Below, in pieces: positions 27,233 to 36,387 of a stretch of 64,000 nucleotides of DNA. The stretch is from Saccharopolyspora rectivirgula DSM 43747 (GTDB lineage: Bacteria > Actinomycetota > Actinomycetes > Mycobacteriales > Pseudonocardiaceae): positions 20,314-84,313 of the forward strand of contig NZ_AYJW01000009.1 in assembly GCF_000497205.1 (NCBI RefSeq), given 5' to 3'. A program made the translations under genes and the position numbers. Position 1 is the first letter of the stretch. Every line of letters starts with the position of its first letter. Under the pieces are notes generated by a model. The model was not told the DNA's origin. It did no database searches and saw nothing but the letters and a program-made list of their open reading frames with translations.

Positions 27233-28228
27233 CTAGTTGAGGTTCACCGGCGGGAGCGGTCGCCCATCGGGGTAAGGGGCTCGGATCCCTTCTTCGTCGA
27301 AGGCCTGCTTGATCTCCGCCCGCAGCTTGCGCTGCACCGACCACTGCTTGCCGGGCCGAACCTTCGCAGTCAACCGGAGCATGATCGTGTCCGCAGTGAT
27401 CTGCTCCACACCGAGCATCTCCGGGTTCTCCAGCACGTCCTTCGACAGGGGTGGCTTGGTGGTGACTTCACTGGCCACGCGGGTCGCCACGTCGATCGCC
27501 TGCCGCACGTCGGAGGTGTGCGCGATCGGCAGGTCCACCACCGCCACGGCGTAGCCCTGGCTGAAGTTGCCGACCCGGAGGATCTCGCCGTTGCGGACGT
27601 ACCACACGGTGCCGTTGAGGTCGCGGATCGTGGTCACCCGCAGCCCCACGGACTCCACGGTGCCGGTGGCTTCACCCAGGTCCACGACGTCGCCGACACC
27701 GTACTGGTCCTCGACGAGCATGAACATGCCGGACAGGAAGTCCCGCACGAGGTTCTGCGCGCCGAACGCCACGGCCACACCGACCACACCCGCGGAGGCC
27801 AGCACCGGGCCCACTTCCACACCCAGCACCTGCAGCACGTAGACCAGCGCCAGCCCGTAGATGAGGAAGGAGCTCAGCGATTTGAGGATGGAGCCGATGG
27901 TGCGGGTGCGCTGCAGGCGCCGCTCGGAGAGCAGGTCGGCGCTGAGGGTTCCGGCCTTGCGCTCGCGCAGGGGCTGCAGCAGTTTCGGCGGCTGGTCCCC
28001 GTTGCCCTGCATGAACCGGGTGATCATCCGGTGCACCGCCCAGCGCAGCAGGTACGCGCCGATCAGGATCAGCAGGATGTGCAGTGGCTTGGCGATCAGC
28101 AGGTCCGAGTACATCGCGAGCCACTCGTTGCCGGTCCAGTGGAAGACCGTGCCGCACCAGCTGTCGGGGTCGGTCACGCAGTCGGGTTCGCTCAGCATCG
28201 ACGGCTGGGTCGGTAACGGGGGTCTCAT
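27233..28228 (-). CDS. MscS-family mechanosensitive channel
   Basis: A 331-residue small-conductance mechanosensitive channel. TM segments lie at about residues 44-65, 113-133 and 136-165. The last, VGVAVAFGAQNLVRDFLSGMF, is the MscS pore helix. It is followed by the beta domain (DVVDLGEATGTVESVGLRVT) and a C-terminal alpha/beta domain ending LPPVNLN. It releases solutes on hypo-osmotic shock. The upstream POP gene is separated by an exceptionally stable hairpin, so it probably has its own promoter. ATG 28228 is taken as start; the site lacks a strong ribosome motif. Confidence 0.9.
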   Translation of the reverse strand: MRPPLPTQPSMLSEPDCVTDPDSWCGTVFHWTGNEWLAMYSDLLIAKPLHILLILIGAYLLRWAVHRMITRFMQGNGDQPPKLLQPLRERKAGTLSADLLSERRLQRTRTIGSILKSLSSFLIYGLALVYVLQVLGVEVGPVLASAGVVGVAVAFGAQNLVRDFLSGMFMLVEDQYGVGDVVDLGEATGTVESVGLRVTTIRDLNGTVWYVRNGEILRVGNFSQGYAVAVVDLPIAHTSDVRQAIDVATRVASEVTTKPPLSKDVLENPEMLGVEQITADTIMLRLTAKVRPGKQWSVQRKLRAEIKQAFDEEGIRAPYPDGRPLPPVNLN

Positions 28229-28263
28229 CGGGGGTGTCTCCACACTGTTGTCGGGGGAACAGC

Positions 28264-28312
28264 AGCCTCCGCGGCGCGGCGCGGGCCCCACCCGCGCCGC
28301 GCCGCGGAGGCT
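28264..28312 (-). terminator. 22-bp perfect-stem terminator between the prolyl oligopeptidase gene and mscS
   Basis: AGCCTCCGCGGCGCGGCGCG begins a 22-base arm that is perfectly repeated in inverse orientation after a five-base loop (CCCCA, 28286-28290). The right arm touches the POP stop codon at 28312-28314. It is almost entirely G+C, with no T-run. Confidence 0.75.
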
Positions 28313-30408
28313 CAACCGAGGTTAAGGCCGGTGGCTTCGGCGAGGAACACGAGCTGGTCGGTGACCAGTCCGACGGTCCGGGACACCGAGCGGGCGCCGT
28401 GGCCGACTTCGGTCTCCCGGCGGATCAGCACGGGCCGCTTCGCCGGGTCGGAGCTGGTGGCGTGCTGCAGCGCAGCGCACATCTTGCGGGCGTGGTTGGG
28501 GTCGACCCGCGTGTCCGATTCGAAGACGGTGAACAGCACCGACGGGTAGGCCGTGCCCTCCTCCACGTGGTGGTAGGGCGAGTAGGACAGCAGCCACTCG
28601 AGCTCTTCGGGGTCGTCGGCGGTGCCGTACTCCTCGTTCCAGGTGCGGCCGAGCAGGAACTTCTCGTAGCGCACCATGTCCAGCAGCGGCGCGGAGCACA
28701 CCACCGCCCGGTAGAGGTCGGGCCGCTGGGTCAGCGCCGCGCCCACCAGCAGACCACCGTTGGAGCCGCCGGAGATGGCCAGCTGGTCGGAGGTGGTCCA
28801 GCCGGTGTTGATCAGGTGTTCGGCGGCGGCGTGGAAGTCGTCGAAGGTGTTCTGCTTGTTCTCGCGCATCCCGGCCCGGTGCCACTGCTCGCCCTCTTCG
28901 CCACCGCCGCGCAGGGACGGCAGGGCCCAGACCCCGCCGGCGGCGACCCAGGCCAGCGCGGTCGGGGTGTAGCCGGGTTCGCGGGACAGCGAGAACCCGC
29001 CGTAGCCGGTGAGCAGCGCCGGGCGTGGGGTGTCGGGGTCCGGTGCCGGGCTCAGCAGGAACATCCGGACCGGGGTGCCGTCCCGCGAGGTGTAGGTGAC
29101 CTGGCGGGTGTGGATCTCCGGGGTGCGCACGGTGCCGGGGGCCTGCTGGTCCAGCTCGGTCCGCCCGCTGCTGGTGGAGTGGACGTGCACGCACGGCGGG
29201 GTGGTGAAGTCGGTCCAGCCGATCCACAGCTTGTCCTCGCTGTGCTCGGTGGCCTCGTCCACGGTGGTGATCGAGGTGACCTGGCCGGTCCCGGGCAGCG
29301 GGACGTCGGCCGTGCGCTCCCCGGTGGTCGGGTCGTGCAGGGACAGCTCGGACACGGCGTGCCGGGTGCGCAGCACCACCAGCCGGGGTGAGCCGTCACC
29401 GGAGTCGAACCAGCGCACCCCTTCCAGGACCGATTCGGGGTCCTCGGGGATCAGCTCGGTCCAGTTGCGGGGCTCGGGGTTGGCCGGGTCGGCCACGCAC
29501 AGCCGCCAGCGCGGCGCGTCGAGCGTGGTCAGCACGTACAGGCGGCCGTCCCGCTCGACCCAGGAGGAGACCCGGTAGCCCTCGGAGGTGTCCACCACCT
29601 GCCGCAGCTCGGGCAGGTCGGAGCCGGTGGACAGGTCGGCGATCCACATCGAGTCCCGCCGGGCGGTCCCGGGGCTGCCTTCGACCACCAGCCAGCGCCC
29701 GTCCCGGGACACGTGGGTGCCGTAGTAGAAGGTGGGGTCCTGGCCTTCGCCGAGGACCAGCAGGTCGTTCCGGTCGGGGTCGCTGCCGACGCGGTGCCGC
29801 CACACCCGGCGGTGGAACTGCTCCTCCCCTTCGGGGACGGCTTCGGCGGGCAGCCGCCGCACGTAGAAGAACTCCTCGCCCCCGGGCAGCCAGGAGATGG
29901 TGGAGTAGCGGCAGCGGTCGATGGGGCCTTCGAGTATTTCGCCGCTGGTCACGTCCAGCACGTAGAGCTTCGACTCCTCGTCGCCGCCGACGGAGATCTG
30001 GTAGGCCAGCCGTTCCCCCTCCAGGCTGGGCGACCAGCTGTCCAGGGTCGTCAGGCCGGACGGGTCGAGCTCGGTGACGTCCAGCAGCGGGCGTTCCGTC
30101 CCGTCGGGTTCGCGCACGTGCAGCACCGCGAACTCCTGGCCGGGTTCGCGCCGCATGAAGAAGGCCCGTCCGGCGCGCCACACCGGAGCGGAAACCGATC
30201 CGGCGGACAGCAGTGACCGGATCTGCTCCGCCGCGGTCTCCCGGCCGGGCAGGGAGTCGAGCCAGGACCGGGCGAGTTCGTCCTGCTCGGCCGACCAGGC
30301 CTGGGTGCGCGGGTCGGCGGGGTCCTCCAGCCACCGGTAGGGGTCGGGGATCCGGCGGCCGTGCAGGTCGTCGACGACGTCCACGCGCTCGGCGGGAGGG
30401 TAGTTCAT
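28312..30408 (-). CDS. Prolyl oligopeptidase family serine peptidase (S9A)
   Basis: A 698-residue cytosolic peptidase. The N-terminal YPPAERVDVVDDLHGRRIPD and YRWLED are the S9A opening, a seven-bladed propeller spans about residues 75-420, and the alpha/beta-hydrolase domain follows. The nucleophile lies in ISGGSNGGLLVGA, the Asp region in LFTVFESDTRVDP, and the His in TEVGHGARS. It cleaves after Pro in short peptides. A GTG at 30432 would add eight residues; neither start has a clear ribosome site. It has no counterpart at this point in the Mycobacterium order I recall. Confidence 0.93.
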   Translation of the reverse strand: MNYPPAERVDVVDDLHGRRIPDPYRWLEDPADPRTQAWSAEQDELARSWLDSLPGRETAAEQIRSLLSAGSVSAPVWRAGRAFFMRREPGQEFAVLHVREPDGTERPLLDVTELDPSGLTTLDSWSPSLEGERLAYQISVGGDEESKLYVLDVTSGEILEGPIDRCRYSTISWLPGGEEFFYVRRLPAEAVPEGEEQFHRRVWRHRVGSDPDRNDLLVLGEGQDPTFYYGTHVSRDGRWLVVEGSPGTARRDSMWIADLSTGSDLPELRQVVDTSEGYRVSSWVERDGRLYVLTTLDAPRWRLCVADPANPEPRNWTELIPEDPESVLEGVRWFDSGDGSPRLVVLRTRHAVSELSLHDPTTGERTADVPLPGTGQVTSITTVDEATEHSEDKLWIGWTDFTTPPCVHVHSTSSGRTELDQQAPGTVRTPEIHTRQVTYTSRDGTPVRMFLLSPAPDPDTPRPALLTGYGGFSLSREPGYTPTALAWVAAGGVWALPSLRGGGEEGEQWHRAGMRENKQNTFDDFHAAAEHLINTGWTTSDQLAISGGSNGGLLVGAALTQRPDLYRAVVCSAPLLDMVRYEKFLLGRTWNEEYGTADDPEELEWLLSYSPYHHVEEGTAYPSVLFTVFESDTRVDPNHARKMCAALQHATSSDPAKRPVLIRRETEVGHGARSVSRTVGLVTDQLVFLAEATGLNLG

Positions 30409-30672
30409 TGGCGTTGGTCGTGCTTCGGTCACGCCCGAGACGATACGTGCACCGCGGAACGGCGGGATGATCTTTCCCCGGTCTGGTCGGTTCGCAGTGG
30501 TGAATTGCGCTGAAGAGATCACTCCGCCTCGAGGCGGTTGTTCCCCGACAATGGATTTGCCCGAGCGATGTTGTCGCTCGGCGAACAATTTGCCGCCGCG
30601 TAACGCGGCACACGTGCATTCGGGCAGGAGTTTGTGGTCGACTTGGGCCCGAATACCGGTGGAGGTGGTCGC

Positions 30673-31314
30673 GTGCCCGACCGACATCCGAGACGACAAC
30701 CGGCAGTGCAGAGCGCTCCCGCAGGGGCAGCGCGGCGAAGTCCTGGTGCTTCGTCGAACGGCACCGGGCAGAGGACCAATGGTCAGAGCCAGACGTCCTG
30801 GCGCAAGCGTCGAGTTCTGCTGCTGAACACCACTTTCGAACCGTTGACCGCGTTGCCGCTGCGCCGAGCGATCGTGCTGCTGGTGTGCGGCAAGGCCGAA
30901 GTGGTGCACTGCGATTCCGCTGGCATGGTGCTGCATTCGGCCAGTCGGGCGATCGAGGTGCCCTCGGTGATCCGGTTGAGCAGGTTCGTGAAGGTGCCCT
31001 ACCACAGCAACATCCCCCTGACCAGGGCGGGATTGCTGCTGCGGGACAACTACCGGTGCGTTTACTGCGGCGCCCGGGCGGAGACGATCGATCACGTGGT
31101 TCCGCGAAGTCGCGGCGGCACGCACAGCTGGGACAACTGCGTCGCCAGTTGTGCCAAGTGCAATCACCGGAAGGCGGACAAGACGCTGAGCGAGCTGGGG
31201 TGGGAGCTGCCGGTGGTGCCTCGTGCGCCTCGGGGGCGGCACTGGCGGTTGCTGGCCCGGCTGTCGGACGCCGATCCGCAGTGGCTGCCTTACCTGGGAA
31301 AACCGGCAGCTTGA
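30673..31314 (+). CDS. HNH endonuclease domain protein
   Basis: A 213-residue protein. After about 45 basic, probably disordered residues comes a conserved segment RVLLLNTTFEPLTALPLRRAI, then an HNH domain: YRCVYCGARAETIDHVVPRSRGG with two CxxC zinc knuckles (the second in CAKCNHRKAD) and the HNH His in IDHVVP. The family (Rv2469c type) is widespread in actinobacteria; its target is unknown and it is not linked to a restriction system here. GTG 30673 was chosen because GGAGG lies seven bases upstream; GTG 30634 is a longer alternative. Confidence 0.88.
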   Translation: MPDRHPRRQPAVQSAPAGAARRSPGASSNGTGQRTNGQSQTSWRKRRVLLLNTTFEPLTALPLRRAIVLLVCGKAEVVHCDSAGMVLHSASRAIEVPSVIRLSRFVKVPYHSNIPLTRAGLLLRDNYRCVYCGARAETIDHVVPRSRGGTHSWDNCVASCAKCNHRKADKTLSELGWELPVVPRAPRGRHWRLLARLSDADPQWLPYLGKPAA

Positions 31315-31317
31315 CGG

Positions 31318-31509
31318 TCAGGAGCTGATGCGCACGCCCTCGTGCTCGGTTCGGCTGCGCGGCCGGCGGCTCCGCGCGCCCAGGCGGGCGCTGATGCGGA
31401 CGCCGCTCGGCCGGCGGCTGATCCGAACGCCGTGCGACACCAGCGGTTCGTGGATTTCCCGCTGTTCGGAGAAGTCGTTCTGCGCGACGGTTCCTTCTGG
31501 ATTGGTCAT
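31318..31509 (-). CDS. Small basic protein with three GVRIS repeats, unknown
   Basis: A 63-residue ORF with a very good start: GGGAGG, four T, then ATG. The first 30 residues are acidic to neutral (MTNPEGTVAQNDFSEQREIH). The rest is Arg/Ser-rich and contains GVRIS three times, near residues 28, 37 and 58, the last at the C-terminus. The leader-plus-repeat form resembles a peptide precursor, but no maturation enzyme lies nearby. It faces the HNH gene with three bases between stops. I cannot assign a family. Confidence 0.5.
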   Translation of the reverse strand: MTNPEGTVAQNDFSEQREIHEPLVSHGVRISRRPSGVRISARLGARSRRPRSRTEHEGVRISS

Positions 31510-31888
31510 AAAACCTCCCAACAATTCGGACGCACGAGCGGGTTGACGGGTTTTCCGGGTCCGCGGGAGTGGAACGGGGGCTGGGAACTCGGGAACGAGT
31601 GGTGAACTCGCTGGGTGACGCAACTTTCTGGCCAGGCTCCGCTCATCGAGGGAAGGTACTCTTTTCGAGCTACTTTAGGTGATGTGCGCTACGCCTGACT
31701 AGTCACGTTCAGTAGTGTTTTGTGAACGGTAACCCGGAAGAATCGTTGCCGAAAACCTTTTCGGGTGAATTCGACTTGGATGCGGTGCGTGTTGGGGCGG
31801 ACACGGAAGATCCGGCGGCGGAGCAACCCCCTGCCGCACCTCGCGGGGAGCGGGCGTACTCACCGCTCACATCGGCTACCGTACTGGC
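31510..31888. other. Divergent intergenic region
   Basis: 379 bases without a supported gene, visibly less GC-rich than the neighbours. It contains the palindrome TGACTAGTCA at 31696-31705. It should hold the promoter of the small GVRIS gene on one strand and of ctaJ on the other. No convincing -35/-10 pair could be fixed by eye. Confidence 0.5.
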
Positions 31889-32137
31889 GTGAGTGCCGTG
31901 GAAACCATTCTCATGCTGGTGGGCATTCCAGTGGCGGTTGTTGCGATCGTCTCGCTGCTGGTGTTCTGGCCCAGCTTCACCTCCCCCCGGTCCCGGACCA
32001 GTGAGGACTGGGAATACGATCCCGTGCTCTGGGTCGCGGACCCCGAACGGCTGATGAGCACGGTGGGGGAAACTGGATCGGAGGCTGCGGCAGCGCAGTC
32101 CAACACCGCTCACGGAGGCGCACGTGGCAACTGGTGA
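31889..32137 (+). CDS. ctaJ: aa3-type cytochrome oxidase small subunit CtaJ
   Basis: An 82-residue single-TM protein: a short N-terminus, a TM at about residues 7-27 (LMLVGIPVAVVAIVSLLVFW), then a polar tail with EDWEYDPVLWVADPE. It matches the accessory subunit found in the actinobacterial III2-IV2 supercomplex and is next to a DUF5130 gene, as in mycobacteria. The GTG start has almost no leader space, so the transcript may be leaderless. The 3' end overlaps the next gene by 14 bases. Confidence 0.78.
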   Translation: MSAVETILMLVGIPVAVVAIVSLLVFWPSFTSPRSRTSEDWEYDPVLWVADPERLMSTVGETGSEAAAAQSNTAHGGARGNW

Positions 32138-32609
32138 CATAGCCGAACGGTCCACCGGAGACCGCGAAATGCTCGGCGAGGGCGAGGTGGAGCAGGGGCG
32201 CTTGTCCATCGCCCGTCGGGTCGAGGGCAACCGACCTCGCCTGCCGTTCAGCCCGAGCGAGCTCTCCCGAGTGGACGAAGCATTGGGGATCGCCAGCCGG
32301 ACCACCGGGCTCGAGTTCGCCATCTACCTGGGCGACTTGGGGGAGGACACCCGCAAGACAGCGGAAGAGATCCACGCTTCCCTCGGCGGACGGGCCTCCA
32401 TCGGCGTGCTGGTGGCGGTTTCGCCGGGACAGCGGCAGCTGGAGATCGTCACCGGAGAAGAGGCGCACCGCCGCATTCCGGACCGCAACTGCCAGCTCGC
32501 CGCGATGAGCATGGTCGCCTCCTTCAAGGAAGGCGAGCTGGTCGACGGGTTGGTCAGCGGACTGCAGATGCTCGCCGACGCCGCCGGCACCCAGTTCAGC
32601 GGCTCCTGA
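32124..32609 (+). CDS. DUF5130 (TPM-like) protein, Rv2468c homolog
   Basis: A 161-residue soluble protein. The core from about residue 45 (FSPSELSRVDEALGIASRTTGLEF) to 150 has the alpha/beta pattern of the TPM-like domain, with FAIYLGDLGED and VLVAVSPGQRQLEIVTGEEAHRRI. Its role is unknown. It is translated from a GTG inside the end of ctaJ, so the two are coupled. This supports a shared function in oxidase biogenesis, an inference from order only. Confidence 0.85.
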   Translation: MATGDIAERSTGDREMLGEGEVEQGRLSIARRVEGNRPRLPFSPSELSRVDEALGIASRTTGLEFAIYLGDLGEDTRKTAEEIHASLGGRASIGVLVAVSPGQRQLEIVTGEEAHRRIPDRNCQLAAMSMVASFKEGELVDGLVSGLQMLADAAGTQFSGS

Positions 32610-32795
32610 GCGGTGCACCGGGAAGCAGCCGGCCCGGCCGGGCTTCCCGCATCGAGCACCAGCACTTCCGGCGAGCCGGGGCCGCCCCGGCGGTCCCTGG
32701 CCAGCCCGGTCCGGGTTCGCCGGCGCAGGCGGTGCCACGACACGGCCTGCGCCGTTGAGCGGGGACTGGGCTGGCCGCCCCCGGACGGACTCACC

Positions 32796-32832
32796 GGTGC
32801 GGGTGCCGGAGCACCACCCCGGCACCCGCACC
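32796..32832. terminator. Bidirectional hairpin terminator between DUF5130 and pepN
   Basis: A perfect 14-bp stem (GGTGCGGGTGCCGG and its complement) with a nine-base loop lies in the convergent gap, seven bases from the pepN stop. The 186 bases before it (32610-32795) hold no gene that I can support. Confidence 0.72.
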
Positions 32833-32838
32833 GAACCG

Positions 32839-35421
32839 TCAGGAGCGGTCGAACTTGCGCGCGTTGAGCGCCCGCGTCACGCTGGCCTGCCCCTCCGAGA
32901 CCAACCGCCGCAGCGCCGGAGCGTGCTCACCGGCCAACCACTCGTCAGCGGCGGCGATGGTCGACTCCGACACCTCCCACGACGGGAACAAACCGACCAC
33001 CGTCGGCTGCGCCCGCTCACTGGTGCGGCGCCGCCACACGTCGTCGATCTCGGCGAAGTAGCGCTCCACGTAGGGCACCAGCAGCTCGTGCTGCGCCGGG
33101 TGCGCGAAGCCGGCGATGATCGCGTCGTTGAGGGCGTTGGGCAACTGGTCGTCGTGGACCGCCCGCTGCCAGGCGCGCTCCTTGGCCTCCGCGGTGGGGA
33201 TCAGCGCCCGAGCCCGCTCGGCGCTGCGCTGACCGGCCGCGGTCGGGTCCTTCTCCAACTCCGCGTCGATCTCGGCCTCACCGGCAGCGCCGTGCGCCAC
33301 CAACGCCTGCAGCAGCCGCCAGCGCAGATCGGTGTCCACCTTCAAGCCGTCCAGCGAAGCCGACCCGTCCAGCCAGCCCCGCAGGACCGCCAGCTTCTCC
33401 TCCGACAGCACCGAACCGGCCAGCGCGTTGACGAACGCCAGCTGGTGGTCCGAGCCGGGCTCGGCGGAGTTGGCCAGCTCCAGCAACCGGTCGGTGTAGC
33501 GCCGCCACCCTTCGGCCTGCCACTCCGGGTCCGCGTAGGAGGCCAGGGCGGTCTGCGCCTGCAGCAGCACCCGCTGCACGACACCGATCTCGCTCTCCGC
33601 GCCGATGCCCCGGTCGCGCTCCGGCCCCACCACGAGGCTGACGAAGTCGCGCGCCTTCAGCTCGGCGTCCCGGGTCATCTCCCACGCGGTGGACCAGCAC
33701 AGGGCCCGCGGCAGCGCCTCCTGCACGTCGGAGATGCGGTCGATCAGCGTGTTCAGCGACTCGTTGTCGAACCGCAGCGAGCAGTAGGTCAGGTCGTCGT
33801 CGTTGACCACCACCAGCTTGCCGCGCGGCACCCCCACCAGGTCGGGCACCTCGGTGCGCTCGCCGTCGACGTCCAGCTCGACCCGGTGCTTGCGGACGAG
33901 CTTGCCGTTGTCGTCATCGTCGTAGACACCGATGGCCAACCGGTGGGTGCGCAGCTCACCGGCCCCCGGCTTGGCCGGGCCCTGCAGCACAGCGAACGAG
34001 GTGAACTTGCCCTCGGCGTCGGTTTCGAACTCCGGCCGCAGCAGGTTCATGCCGGTGGTCTCCAGCCACTGCGCGCTCCACCAGGACAGGTCGCGGCCCG
34101 ACGCCTCCTCCAGCGCCTTGAGCAGGTCGTTGAGGGTGGCGTTGCCCCAAGCGTGCCGGTTGAAGTAGACCCGCAGCCCGGACAGGAAGTTCTCCAGGCC
34201 GACGTAGGCGACCAGCTGCTTGAGCACCGAAGCGCCCTTGGCGTAGGTGATGCCGTCGAAGTTGACCTCCACGGCCTGCAGGTCCGGGATGTCCGCGGCC
34301 ACCGGGTGCGTGGAGGGCAGCTGGTCCTGCCGGTACGCCCAGGACTTCTCCACGCTGGCGAACGTGGTCCAGGCGTTCTTGTACTCGGTGGCGCCGGCCT
34401 GGGCCAGCACGCTCGCCCAGGTGGCGAACGACTCGTTGAGCCACAGGTCGTTCCACCAGCGCATGGTGACCAGGTCGCCGAACCACATGTGCGCCATCTC
34501 GTGCAGCAGGGTTTCGCAGCGCCGCTCGTACATGTAGCCGGTGACCCGGGAGCGGAAGATGTAGTCCTCGCGGAACGTCACGCACCCGGCGTTCTCCATC
34601 GCGCCGGCGTTGAACTCCGGCACGAAGCACTGGTCGTACTTGCCGAACGGGTAGGCGACGCCGAACGCCTCGTGGTAGAACTCGAAGCCCTGCTTGGTCT
34701 CGGTGAACAGGCGCTCCGCGTCCACGTGCTCGGCGAGCGAAGCCCGGGTGTAGATCCCCAGCGGGATCGGGTCCTGGCCGTCCTCGCCGGGGAACTCGTC
34801 GCGCCACTCGGCGTAGGGGCCCGCCACCAGCGCCACCAGGTAGGTGGACATGGGCTTGGTGGTGGCGAAGACATGCCGCTTGGTGCCGTTCGCGGCATCG
34901 GTGATCTCGGCGGCGGGCGCGTTGGAGATCACCTTCCAGGAGTCCGGGGCGGTGACGGTGAGCTGGTAGGTGGCCTTCAGATCCGGCTGGTCGAAGCAGG
35001 CGAACATCCGCTTGGCGTCAGCGGTCTCGAACTGGCTGTAGAGGTAGACGCCGTTGTCGACCGGGTCGATGAAGCGGTGCAGCCCTTCGCCGGTGTTCAT
35101 GTACCGGCAGTCGGCGCGGATCACGAGTTCGTTCTCTTCGGCGAGCTCCGGCAGCTTGATGCCGCGCGACTCGTCGTAGTCGGAAATGTCGAGCTCCACA
35201 CCGTTGAGCACGGCGCTGTGGACGCGGGCGGCGACCAGGTCGATCCAGCTGTCCGCACCGGCCTGGTTGCTGCGGAACCGCACCTTGGTGGTGGAGCCGA
35301 AGGTCTCCACTTCCGGCCCACCCGCGCCGTCGGAAAGGTCCAGTTCGATCTCGTAGGACTGGACTTCCAGCAACGCGGCACGCTGCTCGGCTTCTTTGCG
35401 GGTGAGGTTCGGCGGGGCCAC
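32839..35421 (-). CDS. pepN: Aminopeptidase N (M1 family)
   Basis: An 860-residue zinc metallopeptidase removing N-terminal residues from peptides in the cytosol. It shows the exopeptidase motif GAMEN (in FNAGAMENAGCV, about residue 273) and the zinc site HEMAHMWFGDLVT followed after 18 residues by NE in LWLNESFATW. The C-terminal ERAP1-like helical half is complete. The GTG start is preceded by GAGGTGATCC. Length and order match Rv2467. Confidence 0.96.
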   Translation of the reverse strand: MAPPNLTRKEAEQRAALLEVQSYEIELDLSDGAGGPEVETFGSTTKVRFRSNQAGADSWIDLVAARVHSAVLNGVELDISDYDESRGIKLPELAEENELVIRADCRYMNTGEGLHRFIDPVDNGVYLYSQFETADAKRMFACFDQPDLKATYQLTVTAPDSWKVISNAPAAEITDAANGTKRHVFATTKPMSTYLVALVAGPYAEWRDEFPGEDGQDPIPLGIYTRASLAEHVDAERLFTETKQGFEFYHEAFGVAYPFGKYDQCFVPEFNAGAMENAGCVTFREDYIFRSRVTGYMYERRCETLLHEMAHMWFGDLVTMRWWNDLWLNESFATWASVLAQAGATEYKNAWTTFASVEKSWAYRQDQLPSTHPVAADIPDLQAVEVNFDGITYAKGASVLKQLVAYVGLENFLSGLRVYFNRHAWGNATLNDLLKALEEASGRDLSWWSAQWLETTGMNLLRPEFETDAEGKFTSFAVLQGPAKPGAGELRTHRLAIGVYDDDDNGKLVRKHRVELDVDGERTEVPDLVGVPRGKLVVVNDDDLTYCSLRFDNESLNTLIDRISDVQEALPRALCWSTAWEMTRDAELKARDFVSLVVGPERDRGIGAESEIGVVQRVLLQAQTALASYADPEWQAEGWRRYTDRLLELANSAEPGSDHQLAFVNALAGSVLSEEKLAVLRGWLDGSASLDGLKVDTDLRWRLLQALVAHGAAGEAEIDAELEKDPTAAGQRSAERARALIPTAEAKERAWQRAVHDDQLPNALNDAIIAGFAHPAQHELLVPYVERYFAEIDDVWRRRTSERAQPTVVGLFPSWEVSESTIAAADEWLAGEHAPALRRLVSEGQASVTRALNARKFDRS

Positions 35422-35673
35422 GGATCACCTCGTTACTCGTCGGGATTGCCTTAACACAGCCCGCTCGCGGGCTTTGCCTTCGCGCAGCATCCAATCACGT
35501 TCGGGTACTGGAGGTGCGCCGGCGGTTCCCGGTTCCGGCGTGTCGGCGGGAAGAGAATCGGGCGACGCACAGTTGACATCAATAGCAGGTGCATTGCCGC
35601 GCCCGTGCAACCCGAAACCGGGTTTGCGAGTCGCGCGGGATCGTGGTGCACGAAGTGAACTGTGGGAGGTTTG

Positions 35674-36288
35674 ATGACTGCCGCCACCCGGCCCCGGGTC
35701 GACTTCTACTTCGACCCCATCTGCCCGTTCGCGTGGGCGACGTCGCGCTGGATCCTCGAGGTCCGCAAGGTTCGGGACATCGACCTGCACTTCCGGGTCA
35801 TGAGCCTGGCGGTGCTCAACGAGGGCCGCGATCTGCCAGCGGACTACCTGGAGTTGATGAGCAAGGCGTGGGGGCCGGTGCGAGTGGCCATCGCCGCGGC
35901 CAAGCACCACGGCGAAGAGGTCCTGGAGCCCCTCTACACCGCGATGGGCACCCGCCTGCACAACAAGGGCATGAAGGACTACGGGCAGGTCATCCGGGAG
36001 TCGCTGGCCGAGGTGGGACTGCCGGAGTCGCTGGCCGAGGCCGCCGACAGCACCGAGTACGACGAGGAGCTGCGGGCCAGCCACCACGAGGGGATGGACC
36101 CGGTCGGCTACGAGGTGGGCACCCCCACCATCCACGTCGACGGGGTGGCCTTCTTCGGCCCGGTGATCACCCGGGTGCCGCGGGGCGAGGAAGCCGCGAA
36201 GATGTTCGACGGGGTGGTCTCGCTGGCCAGCTACCCGTACTTCTTCGAGCTCAAGCGCACCCGCACCGAGTCCCCGCAGCTGGATTGA
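35674..36288 (+). CDS. DsbA-family thiol protein, Rv2466c/Mrx2-like, with CPFA active site
   Basis: A 204-residue thioredoxin-fold protein with an inserted helical domain. It is closely similar to Rv2466c, the mycothiol-dependent reductase of M. tuberculosis, including FHVMSLA-like, [10 protein letters not shown] and [16 protein letters not shown] segments. In Rv2466c the active site is CPWC; here it is CPFA (Cys17, Ala20), so the resolving cysteine is gone and a monothiol, mycothiol-assisted mechanism is implied. ATG 35674 follows GGGAGG. Divergent from pepN, as in Mycobacterium. Confidence 0.88.
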   Translation: MTAATRPRVDFYFDPICPFAWATSRWILEVRKVRDIDLHFRVMSLAVLNEGRDLPADYLELMSKAWGPVRVAIAAAKHHGEEVLEPLYTAMGTRLHNKGMKDYGQVIRESLAEVGLPESLAEAADSTEYDEELRASHHEGMDPVGYEVGTPTIHVDGVAFFGPVITRVPRGEEAAKMFDGVVSLASYPYFFELKRTRTESPQLD

Positions 36289-36387
36289 GCCGAGAGCCGG
36301 CACGGCCGGTGATCTGACCGGTACCCGAAGTCCCCGGATTGTGACAGGCTCGTTGTGACGTTGCCTGTTGCAGTCGAGGAGGACTTC

